Translations under genes and position numbers: made by a program
Part shown: in pieces, positions 17,845-26,293 of the stretch
Position numbering within the stretch: position 1 is the first letter of the stretch
How the letters are laid out: every line of letters begins with the position of its first letter
NCBI GenBank assembly: GCA_017303635.1
Contig: JAFLCG010000005.1
Coordinates: 62,001-126,000 of the forward strand
Length of the DNA: 64,000 nt
Source of the DNA: Anaerolineae bacterium
Lineage (GTDB): Bacteria > Chloroflexota > Anaerolineae > Aggregatilineales > Phototrophicaceae
Direction: 5' to 3'
The notes under the pieces: generated by a model
Seen by the model: only the letters and a program-made list of their open reading frames with translations
Database searches by the model: none
What the model was told of the DNA's origin: nothing

Positions 17845-17940
17845 CCCTCACCCAAAGTCCCTCTCCCGGCGGGAGAGGGACTTTGCTCCCCTTCTCCCAG
17901 CGGTACTCCGCGTGCGGGAGAAGGGGCCGGGGGATGAGGG
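17845..17940. repeat. Nested palindromic intergenic element (CCCTCTCC family)
   Basis: AAAGTCCCTCTCCCG at 17854-17868 and CGGGAGAGGGACTTT at 17870-17884 form a perfect 15-bp palindrome. CCCCTTCTCCC (17888-17898) pairs with GGGAGAAGGGG (17916-17926), and CCCTCA/TGAGGG enclose the whole. It fills the gap between two convergent transcription units and could terminate both. A related element lies at 30318-30398. Confidence 0.75.
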
Positions 17941-17941
17941 A

Positions 17942-18922
17942 CTAACCCTTCACGCCGCCCAGAGTCAGGCCGGAGATCAGGTACTTCGACTGCCAGGTAA
18001 ACAGCAGCAGCACCGGGATGGTCACGATGACCGAACCTGCCGCATATTTGCCCCAGTCCGTATTGAAAGTGCCGATCAGGTCATTCAAACCCAACGACCA
18101 GGTCCACACATCCGGACTGACCAGAATGACTTTGGCAACCAGGAATTCTGCCCAGGCGCCCAGGAAATTAAACAGGAAGACAATGGACAGTGCCGGGGTC
18201 GAAAGCGGTAGGATGATGCGCCAGAAGGACTCCAGGCGATTACATCCATCCACCATTGCCGCTTCTTCCAAATCCGGCGGGATGGTGTCGTAGTACCCTT
18301 TTAAGATCCAGATGCTGAAAGGAACGGCTGTGGTGATGTAAGCCAACATCAGCCCGGAGATATTGTTCGTCAGGCCGAGCTGCGCCACGATCACATACAG
18401 CGGCACCAACAGCATACCTGCCGGGATCATCTGGGTCGTCAGCAAGAAGATCAAAGCGGGACGCCGACCGGGGAACCGCCAACGACTGAAGGCGTAAGCG
18501 CCGGTCGCCGCGACGATCACCCCGATGATGGAAACCGTCACGGTGATGACAATCGTATTCCACAACCAGGCCAGGAAGGCTTCTTCGGAAAAGATCTGGG
18601 CGTAACTATCCAGTGTGGCACCCGGCGGAATGATGTCCAGCGAACGAGAGAGCAACCCGGAAGTCGGCCTCAGCGAAATGCTGATCACGCGCAGCACCGG
18701 ATAGATCGAAATGATCGAGTAGAAGATCAAAATGGCGTGGAAAGGCTGCCAGACGAGCAAGCCCAGCCAGGCTCCAATCACCAGCCAGCCCAGGTTAAAC
18801 CCGGTCAACAAAGTCACCAATGCACCGAGTACCACCAGACCGATGGCACCGTAGCGGCGAATTTGCTTCCAGTCCAGGCCATCCGGGGATGAGCTGGATC
18901 GTGCGGTTGTAATCGCGCTCAT
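17942..18922 (-). CDS. Sugar ABC transporter permease (MalG-like)
   Basis: A 326-residue inner-membrane permease of the carbohydrate-uptake CUT1 family. Several hydrophobic segments are visible, including two extra N-terminal helices (about 25-75) ahead of the normal MalG core. The cytoplasmic EAA loop, EEAAMVDGCNRLESFWRI followed by PLSTPALS, contacts the ATPase. The C-terminus SGLTLGGVKG is typical of MalG-type proteins. It overlaps the partner permease by 4 bases (ATGA). No ATPase gene is in the window, so a shared MsmX-type ATPase elsewhere is likely. The sugar is not readable from the sequence. Confidence 0.92.
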   Translation of the reverse strand: MSAITTARSSSSPDGLDWKQIRRYGAIGLVVLGALVTLLTGFNLGWLVIGAWLGLLVWQPFHAILIFYSIISIYPVLRVISISLRPTSGLLSRSLDIIPPGATLDSYAQIFSEEAFLAWLWNTIVITVTVSIIGVIVAATGAYAFSRWRFPGRRPALIFLLTTQMIPAGMLLVPLYVIVAQLGLTNNISGLMLAYITTAVPFSIWILKGYYDTIPPDLEEAAMVDGCNRLESFWRIILPLSTPALSIVFLFNFLGAWAEFLVAKVILVSPDVWTWSLGLNDLIGTFNTDWGKYAAGSVIVTIPVLLLFTWQSKYLISGLTLGGVKG

Positions 18923-20181
18923 CGGTCGTAAATCTCCTTCAGGCCACCGCTGGTTGTGATCCAGATGATGGCAAACAGAAACAGAATGATGAAGATGATG
19001 ATGGAGAACGCCGAGGCAAACCCAAATTCCAGCGTGGCCGCCGTGCCAAAGGCTGCGTTGTACAATCCGGTCACTAGAATGTTGGTACTTTCAGAGGGTC
19101 CACCATTCGTCATCGCCACGATCAGATCCGCCTTATTGAACGTCCAGATCACATCCAGCGTGATCGCCGGAATGAGGATCGGCCTCAGGAGCGGAATAGT
19201 GATGTTTCGGAAGCGCTGCAAAGCACTGGCGCCATCCATCTGTGCGGCTTCATAGTACTCTGCAGAGATACTTTGCAGGCCGCCCAAGAGCATGACCATG
19301 TAGAACGGAATGCCGAGCCAGACATTGACAAAGATGATGGCGACGAAGGCATAGAACGGGTCATCCAGCCAACTGATTGCCTGCCCACCAAAAGCCTCGA
19401 TCAGATTGTTGACAAACCCGTACTGAGCATGGAATTCCTGTTTCCAGGTCAGATACACGATGATACCGGGTATCGCCCAGGGGATCACGATCAGGCTGCG
19501 GTAAATGCCTTTGAACCGGATCTTCTGGTTCATAATCATCGCCAGCGCCATGCCGATCGTCACATGGAAGAAGACATTTACCAGCGTCCAGATGATGGTG
19601 CGGGCCAGCAGGATTGGGAACGTCGAGTCCCGCGTGCGGAGCAACCGTCCAAATTCGGGATTACCGTTCTCATCGCGCACGATTTCCCCATCGCGCACGC
19701 GGAAGAAGACTTTGGTGAAGTTTTCCACCGCATATTGCGGGCTGTACAGCACACTACAATCCAGATCCGGGGCGCGGGTCAATACCGAGCTGTAACAGGG
19801 AAACGTTTCACGCCGAAGGTCGGAGAAAGCCAGCAGAACGTTAAAAATCAGCGGGTAAACCATGAACAAAACAAGAGCCACCACCGCCGGAGCCAGCAGT
19901 GTATAAGGCATGGCATGGGGTGTTTTGACTACTTTATCCAGGAACTGAAACAACAGGAACTGCAGAACCAGCGCACCAACAAGCAAGACGATGATCAATG
20001 GAACCACGAACAGAAGCGTGTCGATGATCCCCTGACTGGTCAGACCACTGAATTCACCCGAACTGACAGCAAGGAAGATTGCCAGAAAAATCGCAACCGG
20101 CGTGAGGTACAGTCCCCAGCGGAGGATGCGCTGCAAGCTGAATGGTGAGCGGGGTGAGAGGGCCGTTGAGGAAGCTGCCAT
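18919..20181 (-). CDS. Sugar ABC transporter permease (MalF-like)
   Basis: A 420-residue inner-membrane permease with an N-terminal helix pair (about 23-80) and a MalF-type core. The large periplasmic loop is unusually long (about 130-185, with DENGNPEFGRLLRTRD). The EAA loop is YEAAQMDGASALQRFRN, and helices follow to the C-terminus. It pairs with the MalG-like protein, which it overlaps by 4 bases, to form the translocation channel for the sugar delivered by the upstream binding protein. An 84-base gap with a hairpin separates it from that binding-protein gene. Confidence 0.92.
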   Translation of the reverse strand: MAASSTALSPRSPFSLQRILRWGLYLTPVAIFLAIFLAVSSGEFSGLTSQGIIDTLLFVVPLIIVLLVGALVLQFLLFQFLDKVVKTPHAMPYTLLAPAVVALVLFMVYPLIFNVLLAFSDLRRETFPCYSSVLTRAPDLDCSVLYSPQYAVENFTKVFFRVRDGEIVRDENGNPEFGRLLRTRDSTFPILLARTIIWTLVNVFFHVTIGMALAMIMNQKIRFKGIYRSLIVIPWAIPGIIVYLTWKQEFHAQYGFVNNLIEAFGGQAISWLDDPFYAFVAIIFVNVWLGIPFYMVMLLGGLQSISAEYYEAAQMDGASALQRFRNITIPLLRPILIPAITLDVIWTFNKADLIVAMTNGGPSESTNILVTGLYNAAFGTAATLEFGFASAFSIIIFIILFLFAIIWITTSGGLKEIYDR

Positions 20182-20197
20182 AGTTGATTCCCCCTAT

Positions 20198-20229
20198 AAA
20201 AACGGGGTGGAGCAAGCCTGCCCCACCCC
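20198..20229 (-). terminator. Hairpin/attenuator between binding protein and permease genes
   Basis: On the minus strand GGGGTGG (20229-20223) pairs with CCACCCC (20210-20204), followed by G and five T (20202-20198). It sits between the binding-protein stop and the MalF-like start. It can act as a leaky terminator or an mRNA 3' stabiliser that keeps binding-protein levels above permease levels, as known for mal-type operons. Confidence 0.7.
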
Positions 20230-20265
20230 TGAACGAACTACATAGCTGGCTGGAAACGGGTGTGA

Positions 20266-21504
20266 CTAGCTCTCCAGGCAGATTTCCGCGGAGATCTGGG
20301 CTTCTTCAGCCGCATCCGCCGGGGTCATGCTGTTGCTCATCACGGCTTCCAGCTGCGGACGGACGCTGTCCCACATGCAGCGCAGGGTCGCATCAGCAGG
20401 CATACCCATACCGGTCGCCAGCGCGGCAGCCGATTCGGCCAGGATCGGGTTCTCAGCAGCGTCAACCGTCACTTCGGCAATGGCCGGCAGGCGGCTGGTA
20501 CCGAGCGCGAAGGCTTCGACAGCAGAGGGGTCAGTGGTCAACCAGGTGACGAAAGACACGGCGGCAGCCAATTGGTCACCTTCAACGGTAACCGGAATGC
20601 TGATGAACTTACCAGCGGTGAAGGGCATCGGGCGGTTGCCATTTGCCAGCGCCGGCCACGGGGCCAGACCCAGGTTGTCCGGGCCGAGAGCCGGAGATTG
20701 TTCGGCATCCAGGTATTCGCCGATGGCCCAGTCGCCATTGATAATCATGGCAACGCTGCCTTCTTTGAACAGGTCGTTCGCGCAAGCATAGTCGCATTCT
20801 TCCGGGACAACCTGCTCGGTGAACTTCAGATCCTGAACGAACTGGTAAGCATCGATCCAGGCCTGGCTGTCCAGAACCATGTTGCCATCGGCATCATAGG
20901 TGCTGCCACCAAAACCGTGAACGAATGGCAGGAACCAGAACGGCTCATTCAGGTTGTAAGCGAAACCCTGAACTTCCGGGTTAGCTTCCGTCACGGCCTT
21001 GGCGGTCGCAATCAGGTCAACCCAGGTATCCGGGGCAGCTTCGACCAGGCTCTTGTTGTACATGAGCATCAGGTGATTGCCGGCATTGGTCGGAATACCA
21101 TAAGTTGCGCCACCGACCTGGGCCGCACCCAGGTTGAACGGGTAGACGGAGACATCGAACAGTTCATCCAGCGGCTGGATGATACCGGCATCCACAAACA
21201 CGCCGATGGCATCATTGGGGCCGAGGACCAGATCGGGCAGACCGGAACCGGCCAGACCCGCGTTCTGCAGGTCAGTACGCAGAACTTCGGTTTCCTTCTG
21301 GACGATCTCGAGGGTCGAACCAGGAGCCACGGTATCTGCCCAAATTTGGAACTGGGCAGCCAGAACTTCGTTATTCGAATCCCCGTCCTGGCTCCAGATG
21401 ACCAGGTTGGTCGCCGGAAGCTGATCCTGCGCCATCACCGATACCACACCGCCCATGGCCAGCAGCGCCAACACCAATAGAACTACTAACTTGGAGAACT
21501 TCAT
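20266..21504 (-). CDS. Sugar ABC transporter substrate-binding protein (MalE-like)
   Basis: A 412-residue extracellular solute-binding protein of family 1. A signal peptide ends near VVSVMAQ; no lipobox cysteine is visible, so membrane attachment is not by a lipid anchor. The mature part has the family's segments: LVIWSQDGD, the ligand-lobe GIPTNAGNHLMLMYNK, GKFISIPV and AVSFVTWLTTDP. It would capture an oligosaccharide outside the membrane for the two permeases downstream. GAAAGGG lies about 10 bases before the ATG. A LacI/CcpA-type operator match lies 81 bases upstream. Confidence 0.93.
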   Translation of the reverse strand: MKFSKLVVLLVLALLAMGGVVSVMAQDQLPATNLVIWSQDGDSNNEVLAAQFQIWADTVAPGSTLEIVQKETEVLRTDLQNAGLAGSGLPDLVLGPNDAIGVFVDAGIIQPLDELFDVSVYPFNLGAAQVGGATYGIPTNAGNHLMLMYNKSLVEAAPDTWVDLIATAKAVTEANPEVQGFAYNLNEPFWFLPFVHGFGGSTYDADGNMVLDSQAWIDAYQFVQDLKFTEQVVPEECDYACANDLFKEGSVAMIINGDWAIGEYLDAEQSPALGPDNLGLAPWPALANGNRPMPFTAGKFISIPVTVEGDQLAAAVSFVTWLTTDPSAVEAFALGTSRLPAIAEVTVDAAENPILAESAAALATGMGMPADATLRCMWDSVRPQLEAVMSNSMTPADAAEEAQISAEICLES

Positions 21505-21584
21505 CGTATGGGAACCCTTTCACTTTCTAACGAGGCAATAATGTTAGGAGCGCCGACGTGAATTAATCTAACGCTCATTTGCCA

Positions 21585-21598
21585 TGATAGCGTTTCCA
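21585..21598 (-). promoter_or_regulatory. Putative LacI/CcpA-family operator upstream of the sugar importer
   Basis: On the minus strand TGGAAACGCTATCA fits the cre-type consensus TGNAANCGNWNNCA at every fixed position. Its centre is about 88 bases upstream of the binding-protein ATG, where a sugar-responsive LacI-family repressor would act. No regulator gene is in the window. Confidence 0.5.
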
Positions 21599-21700
21599 CG
21601 AGGCCAATGCAAGATTTTTCTCAGCAACTTGCACAAACTAGGGGATAGATGTCAGGTAATGCTCATGACATTGACCTCGGCATTCTGCATGAAACCGATT

Positions 21701-22273
21701 TCAGTGGATGAAGCCGGTAATAGGCCGAGGAATCATTGGCTCAAACCACCCCTGGCGCACAGCAGAAATGCTCAGACCATCCAACCAATCAACCACATAC
21801 AGCAGCACATCTTCCGCCAGCAACACATCTTCATTGAGTTGATGAGCAAGGCGCGTAGAAGCTTCAAAGGCCTGCCGCAACATCTTGCGCTCGGCCAAAG
21901 TCAGTCGGCGTTGGGGGCGTATAAAGTCAATCAGGGCGCTGCTAGGCACAGCGTGATATTCGTGCAACGCCTGCGGCGGCACAAAGGGACTCAGATCGAC
22001 TTTGAACTCCGTCAGAACCTGCCGCAGAAATTGGTCACGGACATTGAATAAATCAGCGCGCAAACCGATCAGACGATGATGAATATCACCGGCCAGGGCA
22101 TGTAACAGAGGGAGATTCGGCGGTTGCTGCGCCAATTGATCGTCAATGAAGTCGAGCAGGTCATCCGGCACACCGTCAGTCAAACAATGATCGAGCAATA
22201 CCAACGCGACCTGACGAAGATCTTCCACTTCTGGTTCGTATGGGCTGTAATCCTGCTCTTGAGGTTCAAGCAT
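21701..22273 (-). CDS. Conserved hypothetical protein, acidic and helical
   Basis: 190 residues, not recognised. It has no signal peptide or membrane helix. The sequence is rich in Asp, Leu and Gln and looks all-helical, with an acidic start (EPQEQDYSPYEPEVEDLRQ), a FIDDQLAQQPPNLPLLHALAGDI segment and a C-terminal SRPITGFIH-like tail. It begins 3 bases after the DUF971 gene on the same strand, so they are one transcription unit with the HHH-type protein upstream. Function unknown. Confidence 0.7.
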   Translation of the reverse strand: MLEPQEQDYSPYEPEVEDLRQVALVLLDHCLTDGVPDDLLDFIDDQLAQQPPNLPLLHALAGDIHHRLIGLRADLFNVRDQFLRQVLTEFKVDLSPFVPPQALHEYHAVPSSALIDFIRPQRRLTLAERKMLRQAFEASTRLAHQLNEDVLLAEDVLLYVVDWLDGLSISAVRQGWFEPMIPRPITGFIH

Positions 22274-22276
22274 CAG

Positions 22277-22618
22277 TTAGCCCCCTTGAGGTGCATCTGG
22301 GCATAAACGGCGCAAATACTCCCAAGTATAGATTCCGGTATGATGTCCATCATCCCAGGTGGGCATGAGGGCATAGTTACCAACCAGATCCACCTTTTGG
22401 ATCCCGTAAGAGCGCTTTGGCTTTAAGACGAGGATATTGGCAGGGTCAAATTGTCGCCCCATATTCTGATGCCCTCCTCGGCACTCAACACAGGGGCAAG
22501 CTTCCCGCAGTTCAGATAGAGGATACTGGCAAGTTTTGCCATCGTCCCAGCTAATTTGCAGATACCCGTCGGCCTTGTTCAGGGTGATCCCTGTTGGCTT
22601 GGAAATGATCGTGGACAA
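22277..22618 (-). CDS. DUF971 (GBBH-like N-terminal domain) protein
   Basis: A 113-residue protein matching DUF971, the stand-alone form of the domain at the N-terminus of gamma-butyrobetaine hydroxylase. Typical features are the early ISWDDGKTCQYPLSELR, two cysteines in ACPCVECRGG that may bind zinc, and the end VGNYALMPTWDDGHHTGIYTWEYLR. Such proteins often occur beside Fe-S assembly genes, but none is seen here. The start is TTG with AGAGG about 11 bases upstream. It sits in a minus-strand unit of three small genes. Confidence 0.85.
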   Translation of the reverse strand: MSTIISKPTGITLNKADGYLQISWDDGKTCQYPLSELREACPCVECRGGHQNMGRQFDPANILVLKPKRSYGIQKVDLVGNYALMPTWDDGHHTGIYTWEYLRRLCPDAPQGG

Positions 22619-22640
22619 GTGTCGTTGAACCTCTTTTGAT

Positions 22641-22985
22641 TCAAGATTTTGTAGAGCGGGATTGTGCCTGTTCGATCCAGCGTTCTCGGCGGATGCGCTC
22701 AGCAGTAACCCGTACCGACTGCATCCGTCCGGCTAAGTCTTCAGGCGATTGAGCCGCTAGTTGAGCAAAAGTAGTAATGCCTAATGCCTTCAAGGCCCGC
22801 ACATAAGCCGGGCCGACGCCGTCTATCACAGTTAAATCATCAACCGGTTGGTCATCCTGGCCTGGAGCGTATCGACTACCAGTACCTGCCTGATATTGTC
22901 CTGCTGTAGAGGTATTTCTGGAAGTCAACTGCCCGATGAACAGGCCGAAGAAGAAGCCGACAATCAAGTACCACAGACGTAGCAT
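22641..22985 (-). CDS. Membrane-anchored helix-hairpin-helix (DUF4332-like) protein
   Basis: About 114 residues from the ATG at 22985. An N-terminal transmembrane helix (LRLWYLIVGFFFGLFIGQL) is followed by a polar linker and a helix-hairpin-helix domain: LTVIDGVGPAYVRALKALGITTFAQLA, with the GVGP turn. This arrangement resembles the small membrane proteins with a DUF4332 or ribosomal-L21-linked HHH domain. The HHH motif usually binds nucleic acid or protein non-specifically; the role here is unknown. The frame is open 24 codons further upstream, but that extension overlaps the divergent lipoprotein's promoter region and looks noncoding. Confidence 0.65.
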   Translation of the reverse strand: MLRLWYLIVGFFFGLFIGQLTSRNTSTAGQYQAGTGSRYAPGQDDQPVDDLTVIDGVGPAYVRALKALGITTFAQLAAQSPEDLAGRMQSVRVTAERIRRERWIEQAQSRSTKS

Positions 22986-23182
22986 ATCGAATGTCCAACT
23001 CGCTCGTGGTGAACTGGTATTTTGATTATAGCATACCGGACAATCACCATTCCTCAATAATGATGGTATCGTCGCAACCTGTTGACCTACCTTTCCGCCC
23101 GTTACCTCGCTCTGCTACAATCGACTCTGGTCTGCGTCGGCAGCCTTTCCATTTCAGGGGTTATCAGTGCTGGAGCCAATCC

Positions 23183-23842
23183 ATGAGTCGTCGTCTCGTC
23201 CTCTGTTTGCTGCTGGTCACTGCGTTGAGCGCCTGCCAGGGGCCGCCTCCAACCCAGGTCATCATCGTGGTCACTGCCACCCCGGAAGTCAGTTCAACCC
23301 CGGAAACCACGGTCGAAGTGCAGGCGGTCAGCAGTAACACACCGCTGCCACCCACCACTACCCTGACCCCGGCGCCTAGCGCCACGCCCAACGTCTTCCC
23401 GACGCCCGTTTCGACCCAGATCCAGGTTGCCGAGCAAGTCTTTGAACGGGGACGCATGCTGTGGATTCAACCCCAGAGCAAAATCTGGGTCATGCTGGAT
23501 GATGGTAGCGGCAGTGGTCAGTGGATGGTGTATGACGATACCTTTGTCGAAGGGGAAGCCGAAAACGATCCAGCTCTGGTTCCGTCAGAAGGCATGTTCC
23601 AGCCACAACGAGGCTTCGGCAAAGTTTGGCGAAACACCCCGACAATCCGGGAATCGCTCGGCTGGGCATTGACCCCTGAATTTGGCTATGTCAGCCCCTA
23701 TGAGTATCATGCCGGTGGCAGTGTCAACGCCCAAAATCAGTACGAGCGTGGGCCGGGCTACCATTTACTCTCCAGCTTGTACGGCAATGAACGCTTCCGT
23801 TTCAATGAAGCGGATGGCACCTGGCAAAAGATCAGTGGTTAA
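23183..23842 (+). CDS. Secreted lipoprotein with Thr/Pro-rich linker
   Basis: 219 residues from the ATG at 23183, which has TGGAG eight bases upstream. A lipoprotein signal peptide ends in the lipobox LSAC (Cys18). A Val/Thr/Pro-rich linker (about 25-90) reaches a globular domain of about 130 residues with an RGRMLW, WMVYDDTF, FGKVWR, LGWAL and YERGPGYHLLSSLYGNERF pattern. I recognise this pattern in Chloroflexota surface lipoproteins but cannot name its function. It is 21 bases ahead of the glycosidase gene, so the two may be co-transcribed. Confidence 0.7.
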   Translation: MSRRLVLCLLLVTALSACQGPPPTQVIIVVTATPEVSSTPETTVEVQAVSSNTPLPPTTTLTPAPSATPNVFPTPVSTQIQVAEQVFERGRMLWIQPQSKIWVMLDDGSGSGQWMVYDDTFVEGEAENDPALVPSEGMFQPQRGFGKVWRNTPTIRESLGWALTPEFGYVSPYEYHAGGSVNAQNQYERGPGYHLLSSLYGNERFRFNEADGTWQKISG

Positions 23843-23863
23843 CCTGGATTCGAGGACGCAACC

Positions 23864-26293
23864 GTGAAAACCCTGCGCCGCTGGAAGCTGGATACCGAAC
23901 AACCTTATTGCAGCACCTTGGCAGCCGATGCGCACCTGTCAACCACCCGCTACGCGGATGACCAGTCATGGGAACTGAATCTCGGCGTAGGGGAGACCAC
24001 CGCGCTTGCGCTACAAACGCGCTATGGCGGGCGCGCCGGACTGGTGAGCATTGTGCCGATGTGGCAGCACGAGGGGCGTGTTATCCACCAGTATCAGGCG
24101 TATGCCATTCCCCCGCTGATTACCGCATTCGCTCCCGGTTACCTCCGGGTACAAGCCTCGCTCAGTTTGCAACTGGCAGTTCAAATCGAATACTGGGTGA
24201 TGGACTCCAACGCGGTCGGTGCAAAGATCACGCTCTCCAACGCGCATGACCATGAAACTGAAGTGACGCTGGATCTACTAGGTGTGGTCGGCATCAACAA
24301 TCGCGAACAAAAAGTTGCGATCATCCCGCTGGAACCCGGTGAACAACTCGGTATGGCGCTGGGAAAAATTGGCAATATAGAGCCAGTCATTCGGTTGGAG
24401 GGTGCCGCCTCGACAGTCGCGGACGGGGCCAACACCACGAAACTCACGCGGAAACTCAGCATTGGTAGCCGCAAAAAGACCGTCGTCCGTTGGGTTCACG
24501 CTGCCCTACCGACCTGGAAAGAGTCAGCCGCTCTGGCGCTCAAGTGGCTGGAACAGGATTGGTCAAAGGCCTTCAGTCGCATCGAGAAAGCGACTCAAGC
24601 TATTCCGGTAATCGAGACCGGGGATGAGACCCTGGATAGTGTGCTCGCTACAGCTTGGCAGCAGTGGGTACAGGGATTTATCAACCCGCCCCCTGCCCTG
24701 CCCTTCAAGATGGTCGTTCCGCTGCGATACCCGGAACGTGGCTTCAGCCTCAGTGGTGATGGTTCCGATATAGATCGAACATGGGGTGGCAGCAGCCCAC
24801 AGCAAAGCTATCTGGCCGCCATGAACGTGGCACCCATCAACACAGAATTGGCCCAGGGTATTCTCCGCAATTATCTGGCGGTACAAAAACCGGACGGCTG
24901 GATAGACTGGAAACCCGGTCAACCCTTGTTGCCCACCCAGGAATCCACTTTATGCCCGCCCTTGTTGGCAAGGTTGGCCTGGACACTTTTCCAGTACACC
25001 GAAGATGAAGCATTCTTGCGAGAAAGTCTCCCCAAGCTCGTCCGCTTCTTCAACCGATGGCTACAACCGGATCAGGATGCCGATGGTGATGGTTTCCCCG
25101 AATGGCAAAGCGAAGCCCAAATGGGCTATGCCTTCCTGCCCACCTTCGCCGCCTGGCAGACCTGGGGGCAGGGCGCGGACATCCGCACTGTGGAAACACC
25201 TGACCTGATCGCTTACCTTGTATCAGAAGCTCGCAGCTTGGGTGAAATCGCCAACCATCTGCACGATGAAACTACTCAAAAGCAGCTCCAACCGCAGATT
25301 GACCGCCTGACCGCAGCGCTGGAGTCGCTCTGGAATACAGAAGCCAGGCGCTTCAGCTATCGCGACCGCGATACGCATAGCACCCAGGCAGGTCAAACCC
25401 TGTTCAACGAAGCGCGCGGAATGGATGTCATCCCAATTGCAGCTGACCTAAAACCGGCCGCACGTATCCTCTTGCGCGTCAAAGGGGGAACCGATGTCCA
25501 GCCAAACTGTACCTTCACACTTGAAGGTAGTGATCCATCTGGCGCACCCATTACCGAGTCAATAGAGGGTTCAGCCCTCGACTGGGTGCGGGGGCAAGGT
25601 GTTGTCAGCAGCCGCGGCACCTTCAGCCAACTCGACCGCGTGAAAGTGGATCGCCTCAGCCGGGTCTACCTGGTGGACGTCCTGACGTTGGATACTGCGA
25701 AGGAAGACCTGACTCAATACTTGCCATTGTGGGCAGGCGGCCTCTCAACCGAGCATGCCAGTGCACTCATTGCCCGTTTGACTGACACTCAGATATTCTG
25801 GCGAGCCACCGGTGTGCCGATGGTCCCCGCCACGGACCCCAACTACGATCCCTCCAATGCCGATGGCGGCGGAGGCATCTGGCCCTACTGGCAGACCCTC
25901 ATAATGGATGGTTTGATCGAACATGGAGCCATCGCGCAGGCCACCGAGTTATATAAGCGACTGCTCAATGCCCAGGCGGCCACCCTGCGCCAGCATAAAT
26001 CTTTCCGCGAGTTCTACCATGCGGAGCGCCCCGAAGGATTGGGTGACCGACGACTATCTGGAATTCCCTCATTGCACCTGTTACTGCGCGTGCTGGGCGT
26101 ACGAATCATCTCGGCGACCAGCGTCTGGACCGGCAGTACCTTCGCCTGGGGTAGCCCTGTGAAGATCACCCAGCATGGCGTCACCGTGGAACGCAGCGCC
26201 GAGCAAACCGTCATCACCTTCCCCGGCATAGAGCCCATCACACTGGAGAATGGGAAGATGCAGCATATCCAGGCACCGACCAACCCAGCATGA
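23864..26293 (+). CDS. (Alpha/alpha)6-barrel glycosidase-like protein (GH63 / debranching-enzyme type)
   Basis: 809 residues without a signal peptide. An N-terminal beta-sandwich (to about 230) precedes a six-hairpin barrel with RYPERGFS, DRTWGGSSPQQS, QDADGDGFPEWQ and, late, GGGGIWPYWQ, as in GH63 and amylo-glucosidase-like families. A beta-rich insert at about 525-600 (GTDVQPNCTFTLEGSDPSG and following) interrupts the barrel. The substrate is unknown, probably an alpha-glucoside. The GTG start has GAGGA eight bases upstream. It overlaps the histidine-kinase gene by 4 bases. Catalytic acids cannot be assigned with certainty. Confidence 0.75.
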   Translation: MKTLRRWKLDTEQPYCSTLAADAHLSTTRYADDQSWELNLGVGETTALALQTRYGGRAGLVSIVPMWQHEGRVIHQYQAYAIPPLITAFAPGYLRVQASLSLQLAVQIEYWVMDSNAVGAKITLSNAHDHETEVTLDLLGVVGINNREQKVAIIPLEPGEQLGMALGKIGNIEPVIRLEGAASTVADGANTTKLTRKLSIGSRKKTVVRWVHAALPTWKESAALALKWLEQDWSKAFSRIEKATQAIPVIETGDETLDSVLATAWQQWVQGFINPPPALPFKMVVPLRYPERGFSLSGDGSDIDRTWGGSSPQQSYLAAMNVAPINTELAQGILRNYLAVQKPDGWIDWKPGQPLLPTQESTLCPPLLARLAWTLFQYTEDEAFLRESLPKLVRFFNRWLQPDQDADGDGFPEWQSEAQMGYAFLPTFAAWQTWGQGADIRTVETPDLIAYLVSEARSLGEIANHLHDETTQKQLQPQIDRLTAALESLWNTEARRFSYRDRDTHSTQAGQTLFNEARGMDVIPIAADLKPAARILLRVKGGTDVQPNCTFTLEGSDPSGAPITESIEGSALDWVRGQGVVSSRGTFSQLDRVKVDRLSRVYLVDVLTLDTAKEDLTQYLPLWAGGLSTEHASALIARLTDTQIFWRATGVPMVPATDPNYDPSNADGGGGIWPYWQTLIMDGLIEHGAIAQATELYKRLLNAQAATLRQHKSFREFYHAERPEGLGDRRLSGIPSLHLLLRVLGVRIISATSVWTGSTFAWGSPVKITQHGVTVERSAEQTVITFPGIEPITLENGKMQHIQAPTNPA

